Source of the DNA: Candidatus Anaerobiospirillum pullicola
GTDB lineage: Bacteria > Pseudomonadota > Gammaproteobacteria > Enterobacterales > Succinivibrionaceae
DNA: 36,996 bases
NCBI GenBank assembly: GCA_018884035.1
Contig: JAHLFE010000011.1
Coordinates: forward strand, 1 to 36,996
Reading direction: 5' to 3'
Notes under the pieces: generated by a model
What the model was told of the DNA's origin: nothing
The model's database searches: none
Seen by the model: the letters and a program-made list of their open reading frames with translations, nothing else
Made by a program: the position numbers and the translations under genes
Shown: one piece after another, positions 19,355 to 26,510 of the stretch
Numbering within the stretch: position 1 is the first letter of the stretch
Layout: each line of letters starts with the position of its first letter

Positions 19355-20977
19355 TTAGATGTCCTTGTAGCTTAAGTAATCAAAGTCAGCGCTCTTGTGC
19401 ACGCCGCTCATATCGATGCAGGTGATACCCACAAACGCACCGGTAAAGAAGGCGCGGCCACCATTGCGCTCGACGTGATCGTCAGATAAGTGTGCCGACT
19501 TGAACTTGTAGTCAATGGCCGTAAAGCTCTTGCCATCGAAGCTGTAGAGGTACTGATAGTAGTCATGGCGCACTTCGACCTTGAAGAACACCGTCTTGAC
19601 GTCAGCAGGCACTGGGATCACGTTGTTCTCAAGAGGGGCATAGTACTCACGAATCGTGCGGCCAATGACATCAATGCAGCGGCCCTTTTCCTCATCCCAC
19701 GACACAAAGATGAAGGTGAAGTTGTCGTGGTTATAGAAGCAGGTTAAGCCCGCCAGCTGCTGGAAGGTATCTGGGTTGAACTCCACTGCCGTCTCAGCAT
19801 CGAAGTTAAAGGACTGCCAGCGACGCGCCACTAAAGCTTGCGTATAACGCGAGGCTAAGGACTCGTGACCATAGAGGCGTAAGAAGCCTGGACGCTCCTT
19901 TAAGGTCGCAACCTTCTCGCTTAAAGGCACACGCAGCCATTGGTAGTTGATATTGAGATCTGGGCTATCAAAGTCGTCACGGCCAGGCCATGTTGGCTTG
20001 ACTGGGCATTCTGGTAAATTTGGGCCCTCAATTTCTAAAGCGCCTTGCTTACCACCAACCACACGTGGCCAGCCATCAACCCACTCAATCTTTTGCAGCG
20101 AGGTCTCACGGCCTAAAGGGCAGCAGCCATAGAGGTTCAGGTCAAAAATTGGGCGACGGCCTAACTCCAGTGGACGACCCATTAAGTGCGCTAAGTACCA
20201 CTCGTGGTTTTGCGTCTCCACTAAGGAAGCGTGACCGCACTTTTGCAGTGGATTGGTTGGACTGTAGAAAGCAGTTAAGAACGCCCCCTCTGGATCACAC
20301 TCATATGGGCCCCAAATATCGCGCGAGCGGGCAATGATCTCACTGTGGTGGTAATCGGTACCACCCTCAGCGCACATCAAGTAGTAATAGCCGTCCTTCT
20401 TATAGAGGTGTGGGCCCTCAGTCATCCCCACTGGCGAGCCCTTCCAGATGATCTGTGGCTTACCAATTAACTTGCCCTCGGCTTCAGAGAACTCTTGCAT
20501 CACGATGCCATAAGCCCAGTGATGACCCACACGGTGATCCCACAGCTGATTGACGAAGTACTTGCGGCCATCATCGTCGTGGAAGAGGGATGGATCAAAG
20601 CCTGAGGAGTTTAAGAAGATTGGCTCGCTCCATGGGCCGCGAATATCGGTAGCGGTGGTGAGGTAGTTGTGGCAATCACGGAAGGCGGAGCTATCCTCGG
20701 TCTTCATATCCGTGAAAATGAGGTAGAACTTACCATCGTGATAGCTTAAGCATGGCGCCCAGATACCAGCACCATCGCCCTCACCGGTCATGTCTAAGTG
20801 CTTGGTAGTGTTCAGAGGCAGAGAGACCAGTTCCCAATTCTTCAGATCGCGCGAGTGGTGAATACGCACACCTGGGAACCACTCAAAGGTGGAGGTGGCA
20901 ATGTAGTAATCATCACCGACACGCACAATAGACGGATCCGGATTGTAGCCAGGCAAAATAGGATTGGTGATCTTCAT
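19355..20977 (-). CDS. Beta-xylosidase, GH43 (XynB type)
   Basis: A 540-residue two-domain enzyme. The five-bladed propeller has general base Asp14 (PGYNPDPS), pKa modulator Asp128 (GFDPSLF) and general acid Glu187 (GMTEGPHLY), the same spacing as the Selenomonas beta-xylosidase SXA. From about 330 a beta-sandwich domain follows, with GRDDFDSPDLNINYQWLRVP typical of this subgroup. It hydrolyses xylose from the non-reducing end of xylo-oligosaccharides; relatives often also act on arabinosides. With no signal peptide it acts in the cytoplasm on imported oligomers. It lies 251 bp downstream of the decayed symporter, the classical xynT-xynB order, so the two were probably one operon under operators O2 and O3. 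The ribosome-binding site is weak. Confidence 0.94.
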   Translation of the reverse strand: MKITNPILPGYNPDPSIVRVGDDYYIATSTFEWFPGVRIHHSRDLKNWELVSLPLNTTKHLDMTGEGDGAGIWAPCLSYHDGKFYLIFTDMKTEDSSAFRDCHNYLTTATDIRGPWSEPIFLNSSGFDPSLFHDDDGRKYFVNQLWDHRVGHHWAYGIVMQEFSEAEGKLIGKPQIIWKGSPVGMTEGPHLYKKDGYYYLMCAEGGTDYHHSEIIARSRDIWGPYECDPEGAFLTAFYSPTNPLQKCGHASLVETQNHEWYLAHLMGRPLELGRRPIFDLNLYGCCPLGRETSLQKIEWVDGWPRVVGGKQGALEIEGPNLPECPVKPTWPGRDDFDSPDLNINYQWLRVPLSEKVATLKERPGFLRLYGHESLASRYTQALVARRWQSFNFDAETAVEFNPDTFQQLAGLTCFYNHDNFTFIFVSWDEEKGRCIDVIGRTIREYYAPLENNVIPVPADVKTVFFKVEVRHDYYQYLYSFDGKSFTAIDYKFKSAHLSDDHVERNGGRAFFTGAFVGITCIDMSGVHKSADFDYLSYKDI

Positions 20978-21092
20978 GGAAAAGCTCGCAAGAATCTCTT
21001 ACTTTGGTACTGCGCACGGCGTACTGCCGTCCTTTAGTACAGACAACAAGATCTTTGTGGTTGCTGTCTGCGTTGCTGTTGTTGTTTTGTTA

Positions 21093-21127
21093 TGCTGTGC
21101 TGTGCTGTGCTGCGCTGCGCTGCGCAG
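21093..21127. repeat. GCTGT/GCTGC pentanucleotide tract
   Basis: About seven tandem pentamers, GCTGT changing to GCTGC, in the gap between the symporter remnant and GH43. The tract could slip during replication and alter the distance between the two genes. Confidence 0.75.
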
Positions 21128-21228
21128 CAACCTGCATCCACTCCCGCACCAGCGCCAGTCATCACTCATTTGCTGCAAGATGAGGCGAAGAATGGTGCTG
21201 TTTGCTGCTTCATTGCCCTCTCGGTTAA

Positions 21229-21674
21229 TTAGTTCTGAGCACTCTCAGCTTGCAGCTTGGCGGCTTCTGCGGCACGACGCACGGTTAAGTCCTTCATCAC
21301 TTGTGGGTAGATCTTATCGAGGTTACCGCACAGCGATAAGACTAAGCCGATTATCGAGAGGATTAAAGGAATCAAGAAGTTGATGTTTAAGATACCCTCT
21401 AAGGTCTCTTGTGGTTGCACCTCTAAGGAGGCATCGTAGTTGACGTAAGATAAGACCCAACCCACTACAGCGCCACCGAAGCCTAAGCCTAACTTGAAGC
21501 CAAAGGAGGAAACGGAGTAGGTAGCACCCTCTAAGCGGCGGCGCTGATGCCCACGCTATCGGTGTAGTAGATCACCTGGAACATCGCAATGACGTTCCAG
21601 ATAATCGTGCATCCCAGATCGCCACTACCGAAACTTACTTTCTCAAAGAATGAGAGCTTTGGTACAATCCCCAT
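21229..21674 (-). pseudogene. GPH-family sugar:cation symporter with large internal deletion
   Basis: The remnant starts at ATG 21674 with MGIVPKLSFFEKVSFGSGDL, the N-terminus of a glycoside-pentoside-hexuronide symporter (XynT/YicJ/MelB group), and runs about 47 residues through the first membrane helix (IIWNVIAMFQVIYYTD) to SAAA and a stop. In another frame the sequence resumes at LEGATYSVSSFGFKLGLGFG, a conserved late motif of the family, and continues to the true C-terminus at 21229. Family members have about 450-500 residues, so roughly 330 are missing. The join near 21540 lies in GCCGCCGCTTAGAGGG. An intact gene would have imported xylosides for GH43 downstream. Two operators lie upstream. 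An assembly collapse is the alternative. Confidence 0.85.
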
Positions 21675-21949
21675 TTGTACTTTCCTCCGAAGGTGCGGCG
21701 TTAGGCAATGCATAAGCTTAAGCGCTACCACTAAGCTCAGTACCGCTCTGCTCCCTACCAAAGAGCAGACAAGTTCACACCATCCTAACGACACACTACA
21801 AGCGCATCAGCTAACGCACTTTCACAGCTGTTACCAGCAAGCTGGCCTTAACAGCTGGCCTCAATTCCTCGCAGCTGACTGCTTTTTCTTAGGTGCTGAC
21901 TCCTCATGTCGCCTAAGACCTCTTTGAGCAGAATACCTTAATAATTTAT

Positions 21950-21961
21950 GTGCACGTGCAC
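21950..21961. promoter_or_regulatory. Operator O2, core GTGCACGTGCAC
   Basis: Identical 12-bp core to O1, here flanked by TTTAT and GCTAAAG. It lies 276 bp upstream of the symporter remnant start. AT-rich sequence that could hold a promoter adjoins it on the symporter side. Confidence 0.65.
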
Positions 21962-22069
21962 GCTAAAGAAGACAGCAATACGCGCTACCCCCTATTACAG
22001 GGATCCCTGCTCAACGGCAAAACAAAATACAAAGTTTTCAGTGGCTTTGCATTAACTCTTGCCCAATAA

Positions 22070-22085
22070 TGTGAGCTAGCTTACG
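22070..22085. promoter_or_regulatory. Possible CRP site
   Basis: TGTGA-GCTAGC-TTACG has the TGTGA-N6 layout with three of five bases of the second half-site, in an AT-rich setting 16 bp from operator O3. Catabolite control of the symporter operon would fit. Weak on its own. Confidence 0.35.
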
Positions 22086-22100
22086 AAATTTCTACAAATT

Positions 22101-22112
22101 GTGTCCGTGCAC
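22101..22112. promoter_or_regulatory. Operator O3, GTGTCCGTGCAC
   Basis: The 16-bp GTGTCCGTGCACGCCA here is repeated exactly at 26284-26299. It is a palindrome-like half-variant of O1 with the central CG kept. It lies 151 bp from O2, a spacing that would suit looping. Confidence 0.65.
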
Positions 22113-22438
22113 GCCATTTTTACTCAGCAAAGTTATCAATACTGCTACCCACGGTTGCTCTACACATGGTTTCTGATAAATCAGGGAAAATAGCGCCATA
22201 AAGCATGATCTTTAGTACGGCCTCAGCAAGGTGTTATGTACAGCTTGGCTGCGCTAAAAGCGTGCCCCTGCACATATGGCAAAAATGACTGCAAAACAAT
22301 GCAAAAGAAGTACAGCACAAAGTTGCACGATGTAGGCACAAGTTACTGGTGGTAAGCCTCCTAAAGCACAGAGAATTGGGCAAAAAGTGTAGAGTTTTAG
22401 CGCAGACAAGGGAGGGGCGCTGCCGTAGCATAAGTGGT

Positions 22439-22481
22439 GCGGTCGTTTAGAGCACAAAAGCAACAGGACGACCGCTTTTTT
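22439..22481 (+). terminator. Strong plus-strand terminator
   Basis: GCGGTCGT pairs perfectly with ACGACCGC and is followed by six T. No plus-strand gene lies between it and operator O3, 330 bp upstream, so it may end a short RNA. Confidence 0.75.
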
Positions 22482-22482
22482 G

Positions 22483-22596
22483 GGGCGCTTTAGCGCCCTG
22501 AGAGAGCCGCTGCTACTGGAAGCACCAGCGGTTTTGTCACCTCGGAGCTTGGTCGTGTCTTTTACTGACGGTAGATGCACAGCGCTGGCTGTGCAT
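22483..22596 (+). other. Cluster of three further hairpins
   Basis: Three perfect stems in 114 bp: GGGCGC/GCGCCC (22483-22498), CCGCTG/CAGCGG followed by TTTTG (22507-22535, terminator-like), and ATGCACAGC/GCTGTGCAT (22575-22596). Together with the terminator just before, this makes four stable hairpins in a row. Confidence 0.6.
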
Positions 22597-22683
22597 AGCA
22601 AGCAGCGCTGAGCTGAGCTGAGCTTAGCCTAATGGCTGACATCTCGCTTGGTGGGGGTGACGCCTTGCTGCTGGCACTCTTTG

Positions 22684-22871
22684 GAGAGCGTTTTCCCGTC
22701 TTGCTCCTGCAGAGTATTTCCCCCTATGCTATTGGCTTAAAGTCGTCCTTTGAGCTGAGTTTAAGCCCCTTGATGCATAAACCTGATATGGAGCAGCAAG
22801 CGTCGCTACCGTGACGTATCTCTAAGATAGGTTAATGGCAAGTAGCTTTGCTCACACATGGGAAAACGCCT
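22684..22871 (+). repeat. Structured repeat family 1, copy D
   Basis: The best-preserved ends: GAGAGCGTTTTCCC on the left and GGGAAAACGCC on the right. Hairpin 1 is GGCTTAAA with TTTAAGCC. Hairpin 2 is CGTCGC-TACC-GTGACG, where a C-to-T change leaves a G:U pair in RNA. Confidence 0.92.
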
Positions 22872-23544
22872 GCCCTCTTTGGTTTGTGGCTTTACTCTAT
22901 TCCTCTCCTCACCCTCCACCACCCTTCTCCCTCGTCCAGTGCGGTTACGAGCAACCATGGAGTAAACAAATACCCCCAGCAGTATGTTGACGTGGTCACG
23001 ACTATTACGCGCATGCTCTCTGTAGTAGCTTTACTTCACCACAGCAGCGTAAACAGGGCCGCAAGTGCGATGACAATGGTGGCGAATTGCCACAAACTAC
23101 CTCTAAGGTGGCGTCGACCACACATGTCGACTCACTTTACGCTGCTTGTGCCCCTGCTTACCCTAAAGCCCCTCTTCCCTGCTACTGTTAGCGCTTTGTC
23201 ACCGGCTTCTTTATACTTTTATCCCAGCCCATCCCTGACATGCCCTTAGCTTTACCGGTCTTGCTTGCTTTACCACGCGCCCCAACGTGCAGCAGACAGC
23301 GCATCAGCATGCCCAGCGCCAGAGTGCACGCATGCACTCATGCACTGAGGTGGTGCCTCTTTTAATCTTATTGCCCACTGTTACCGGATGTAGCTGGTAA
23401 AAGCCCAGCACCGCAAGCTCTTTGCTTTACCCTCACACCTGTGGGCAACCTGACACACTGCTCCCAGAGCTAAGTTGGAACTCTTCCTGCACATAGCAAC
23501 CAGAGCATTACCTGATGCTCCGCTGCACAAAATAGGGAAAAGCA

Positions 23545-24027
23545 ATGAGAAAGTTCGTAATGGGGGCGCTGACCTCTGTAGCTCTGGCCTTGAGTACTAA
23601 TGTCTTTGCCGAGACCATCGATAACGAGTACTACACCCTCGAGTTTAACGAGCCATGGCAGAAGATGGCCGAGAGTGAGGCTGACAACAGCATGGCTGCT
23701 GTACTCATGAATAAGGAAAATGGCACCGCGCTGACCATTACCCTTGTGGCCTCTAATGACTTTAACGCCAAAGACATGGCAGAAGCCACTAAGGACAACC
23801 TCATCAAATCTGGTCAGCAGGCAGGTGAGATTGAGGATAAAGGCACCTACTACGTACTGCCTTTTACGGTGAAGCAATCTAAGGGTATCTACCTCTTCTC
23901 CGGAGGCAAGGATGGCAAGACGGTGGTGATTAACGCCTTAAATGCGGTAGGTGGTGACTACCAAGACTGCTTAGACCTGCTCAAGGAATTAGAGCCAAAG
24001 CAGGACGGCCTCTTTCCTGAGCTCTAA
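23545..24027 (+). CDS. Small exported protein of unknown function
   Basis: A 160-residue protein with a clear Sec signal peptide: MRKF, a hydrophobic core (VMGALTSVALALSTN) and a probable cleavage after VFA, leaving a mature protein of about 138 residues that starts ETIDNEYYTLEF. No lipobox cysteine is present, so it is likely periplasmic. The mature part alternates short beta-like and helical segments (ALTITLVASNDFNAKDMAEA, GIYLFSGGKDGKTVVINAL) and ends in a charged helix. I do not recognise its family. The start is supported by the signal peptide and by GGGAAAA just upstream. Neighbours are mobile-type repeats and mdaB; no function can be inferred from context. Confidence 0.8.
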   Translation: MRKFVMGALTSVALALSTNVFAETIDNEYYTLEFNEPWQKMAESEADNSMAAVLMNKENGTALTITLVASNDFNAKDMAEATKDNLIKSGQQAGEIEDKGTYYVLPFTVKQSKGIYLFSGGKDGKTVVINALNAVGGDYQDCLDLLKELEPKQDGLFPEL

Positions 24028-24128
24028 GCGCAGCTATCTTCGATCAGCGCTCAGAGTACCTTGTAGTGCTCAGCAGAGAGCGCTCAGGATCGCCCCTAAC
24101 ACCTATCAGCGCCGCCTTACCCACCTTA

Positions 24129-24229
24129 GGAACAGTCAGTAAATAACTTCCCTGTTTGATACCGCATAGAATCGCGGAAGATAGCGGTTTGGCGTTAACA
24201 AGTTAGGCATCTTATTTTCTGACTGTTCC
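24129..24229. mobile_element. 101-bp MITE-like element with TTA target duplication
   Basis: The ends GGAACAGTCAGTAAATAA and TTATTTTCTGACTGTTCC are inverted repeats differing at one position over 18 bases. TTA directly flanks both sides. A related sequence at 33771-33795 continues across the same point with a single TAA, i.e. an unoccupied site. The element encodes nothing. Confidence 0.8.
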
Positions 24230-24365
24230 TTAGTCGCGCCTAACGACGCCTTATCTCGAGAGCAGCACCCAGCCGCCCCTCCACTCTCAGGGTAAAACAT
24301 CTGCTTGTAAGCATTTGCCTCCTTTGGATGCTTGCTCTTGGGGATACTCTCTGGCCAACTTACCC
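24230..24365 (-). repeat. Dispersed repeat family 5, copy 1
   Basis: Matches 33780-33915 over about 130 bases, including TTATCTCGAGAG, CTCAGGGTAAAACA and GGATACTCTCT-like blocks. On the minus strand both copies can encode AYKQ(M/V)FYPE, which hints that the repeat derives from the 3' end of a gene. One base indel separates the frames upstream. Confidence 0.65.
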
Positions 24366-24423
24366 TCTGGCCATGCTTTTGGCCATGCTTTGAGGAGACC
24401 GCCGCAGCAACGCTGCACAGCGC

Positions 24424-24429
24424 TATAAT
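24424..24429 (+). promoter_or_regulatory. Candidate -10 box of mdaB
   Basis: TATAAT lies 42 bases before the mdaB start, giving a leader of about 35 bases. No good -35 box is found at the usual distance. Confidence 0.4.
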
Positions 24430-24470
24430 TCGCAGCATCTCAATTTAGTTTTAGCTAAGGAGATGCCTGC

Positions 24471-25052
24471 ATGGCAAAGAAAGTTCTGATCATCGACTCC
24501 GGTGTGGAGCAGGGCATGGCCCACGGCACCCTCAACCACCATTACGCCGCTTTGGCTCAAGATACCTTAACGGCAATGGGCTGTGAGGTTACCCTTACTC
24601 GTGTCGACGCTGACTACGACGTTAACGCCGAGGCCCAAAAAATCAAAGACGCTGACGTCATCATTCTCCAGTTCCCTGGCTTTTGGATGGGTGTGCCGTG
24701 GCAACTTAAGAAGTACATGGACTGCGTCTTTGTCTGCTCTGGTATCAGCAATGGTGACGGCCGCCACCGTGCCGATCCAAGCTCCCGCTATGGCAGCGGC
24801 GGCATCTTAACAGATAAGCAGTACATGATGTGCTCGACATGGAATGCCCCTGCTTACGCCTTTAATGATGCAGATGGCTTCTTTGGGGGTAAGGGCATCG
24901 ATGGCCACATGACGCAAGTGCACCGCACTATGGCCTTCTTAGGCATTAAGCCTCTGCCAAGCTTCACCGCTTACGATATCTACAAGAACCCAACCCACGA
25001 GCAGGACTTTGCACGCTTCAAGGAGCATCTGCAAAAGTACATTCAGGCGTAG
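24471..25052 (+). CDS. mdaB: NAD(P)H quinone reductase MdaB
   Basis: A 193-residue flavodoxin-fold enzyme, the same length as E. coli MdaB. Matching landmarks are DADYDVNAEAQKIKDADVII (about 46-65), QFPGFWMGVPWQLKKYMD (about 67-84, FAD site), DGRHRADPSSRYGSGG, the WNAPAYAFND region and FLGIKPLPSF. The family carries out two-electron reduction of quinones with NADPH, protecting the cell from semiquinone stress. AAGGAG lies 8 bases before ATG, and a TATAAT box is visible upstream. Monocistronic; no clear terminator follows. The gene is flanked by the MITE-like element and by family 3 repeats. Confidence 0.94.
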   Translation: MAKKVLIIDSGVEQGMAHGTLNHHYAALAQDTLTAMGCEVTLTRVDADYDVNAEAQKIKDADVIILQFPGFWMGVPWQLKKYMDCVFVCSGISNGDGRHRADPSSRYGSGGILTDKQYMMCSTWNAPAYAFNDADGFFGGKGIDGHMTQVHRTMAFLGIKPLPSFTAYDIYKNPTHEQDFARFKEHLQKYIQA

Positions 25053-25129
25053 CCTTAGGCCACGCTCAGCAGCGGGCAACAGTAGCAGCACTGCTTCTGA
25101 AGACCACTCCGATATGTCACTGTAAGTGA

Positions 25130-25290
25130 TAAGGATCGACTGACTTAATAGATGACGGAGTTTATGGCAAGCAAGCATGCATGCCCAGCCACTGGCAAGC
25201 AGGCAAGCTCGGGCTAACCTGCACCATTTACCTCAAGTACCTCGAGGTGTAGGACGTTGCTCGCACTTACCCCTGCAGCCGTCACTGCTG
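25130..25290 (-). repeat. Dispersed repeat family 3, copy 3a
   Basis: On the minus strand it shares ACTCCGTCATCTATT and ACACCTCGAG blocks with 28630-28766 and 28990-29110, and CCCTGCAGCCGTCACT on its outer side with copy 3b. Confidence 0.7.
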
Positions 25291-25573
25291 AGCTCAATCC
25301 TTCCTCAGTGATTAAGTGGCAGCGTGCTGCTGCCACTTGGTGCCACTACCCTGCGCACCATCGAGGTATCGTCAATCTCTACGCTGCACACAAAGCCTGT
25401 CACAAAGCCCTTCACCGAGCATGCGCCTGTCTTCTGCGGACACTCAAGTCATCTTCGCCGCCGTCCCGTCTCCATCTCCTCTCCGGACCTACCGCAAGTC
25501 CTAACAGCTTTCCCGCAGCTGACGCTTCCACAGCTGGCGCTGTCAACGCATCCACTGTTTTCTTACTGGTGCA

Positions 25574-25735
25574 GTAGACTACCAATTAGAGGTAGTGATT
25601 GCAGCTCACCACAACTATCATCGTGCCTTCTGCCCACTTAACGCATCTGCTGCAGCGCAATTACCACCAAGAGCTTTCACGTAAATAGACGTGACCACGC
25701 CAAGAGGCTGCTGAGGATAGTTGTTTAGCCCACGT
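25574..25735 (+). repeat. Dispersed repeat family 4, copy 1
   Basis: It resembles 33596-33755, sharing GACTACCA near the left end, TCATCGTGC, TTCTGCCC and AATTACCAC in order. CAACTATC near the left and GATAGTTG at the right end are inverted, so the segment can fold. Confidence 0.6.
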
Positions 25736-25773
25736 AGGCACGCAACCGCACAGGACGCTGTTTCTCTACCAGT

Positions 25774-25914
25774 AAGGAACAACTGCCTTAAGCGATGACT
25801 GCATTTATGGCAATCATGCGCGCCACTTCTTAAAGTAGGCTCAGGCTAACCAGCACCATTCATCTTACGGTGTAGGTCGTTGCCAGCTTTCACTCCCCTG
25901 CAGCCGTCACTTGC
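25774..25914 (-). repeat. Dispersed repeat family 3, copy 3b
   Basis: The same orientation as 3a, 640 bp further on. Shared blocks include GTTCCTTA-like ends, AGGCTCAGGCTAACCAGCAC-like interior and CCCTGCAGCCGTCACT. Confidence 0.65.
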
Positions 25915-26270
25915 CTCAACATCACCACTACCACCTCACAGATAACGTCTGGGTCGCCTCTCTCTCTCTCTAAGGGCTCAGTCCACAGCTCTCACAAGCC
26001 ACATCTTGTAGCACACTGCGTCAGCTCAAAGCGATCCTACACCCGCCATACTCATCACCTCTGTATGCGGCACGCGCACACTTTTCTCACTGCCGCCACT
26101 TCCACTAACCGCCATTTTGCATTTTTTGCAGAGGCATTTGCGCTTCTTGTTAGGAGCCCAAAAGGATCAATCTATTTGGTGCAGCCGCTCTTTTTTACCT
26201 TATTTATCAGATTTTTCGCGCACCACCAGCGTCACCAGCGCTCCGCTGAAAGCTTGATCTTCATCAAAGT

Positions 26271-26312
26271 TTTGCAAAAAAATGTGTCCGTGCACGCCAA
26301 ACTTTTTGCAAA
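26271..26312. promoter_or_regulatory. Operator O4 inside a TTTGCAAAAA inverted repeat
   Basis: GTGTCCGTGCAC at 26284-26295 is identical to O3, with the same GCCA flank. It is framed by TTTGCAAAAA (26271) and TTTTTGCAAA (26303), a perfect 10-bp inverted repeat. It lies 216 bp upstream of the second GH31 gene. Confidence 0.65.
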
Positions 26313-26510
26313 CCTTTAAACTAAAGCCATTGCACTACAACCTCATTCGAGGGTGAGCTGTGCTCCTTTAGCGCTTACTGCGCTGCTGTCGCCACATAGA
26401 ACTCCACAGCGCCGCCAGATGCCTCTTGTGAGGAAATGGGGCACAGGTTGCAGCGTCAGATACAGCACACTCATGCATTTGCTGTAGTCACAGTGAGGAA
26501 TCTATTACTA

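Larger units (their letters stand above)
21675..23544. other. 1.87-kb gene-free region
   Basis: The longest spacer. From left to right it holds operators O2 and O3, a possible CRP site, the hairpin cluster at 22439-22596 and structured repeat copy D. From about 22880 to 23540 I see only short unsupported frames. Confidence 0.55.
25053..26510. other. 1.46-kb spacer built largely of repeats
   Basis: It holds family 3 copies 3a and 3b, family 4 copy 1 and operator O4. Several plus-strand frames near 25257-25640 overlap one another in all three frames, and none is convincing. Confidence 0.5.

Noticed and set aside
22848..23249. 133-codon plus-strand frame
   Set aside because: Begins inside repeat copy D and has no recognisable sequence or codon pattern.
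23545..24027. Lipoprotein call for the exported protein
   Set aside because: The signal peptide ends NVFAE with no lipobox cysteine.
24136..24438. 100-codon minus-strand frame crossing the MITE-like element
   Set aside because: It runs through the inserted element and the mdaB promoter; the paralogous locus lacks the insert, so it cannot be one ancestral gene.
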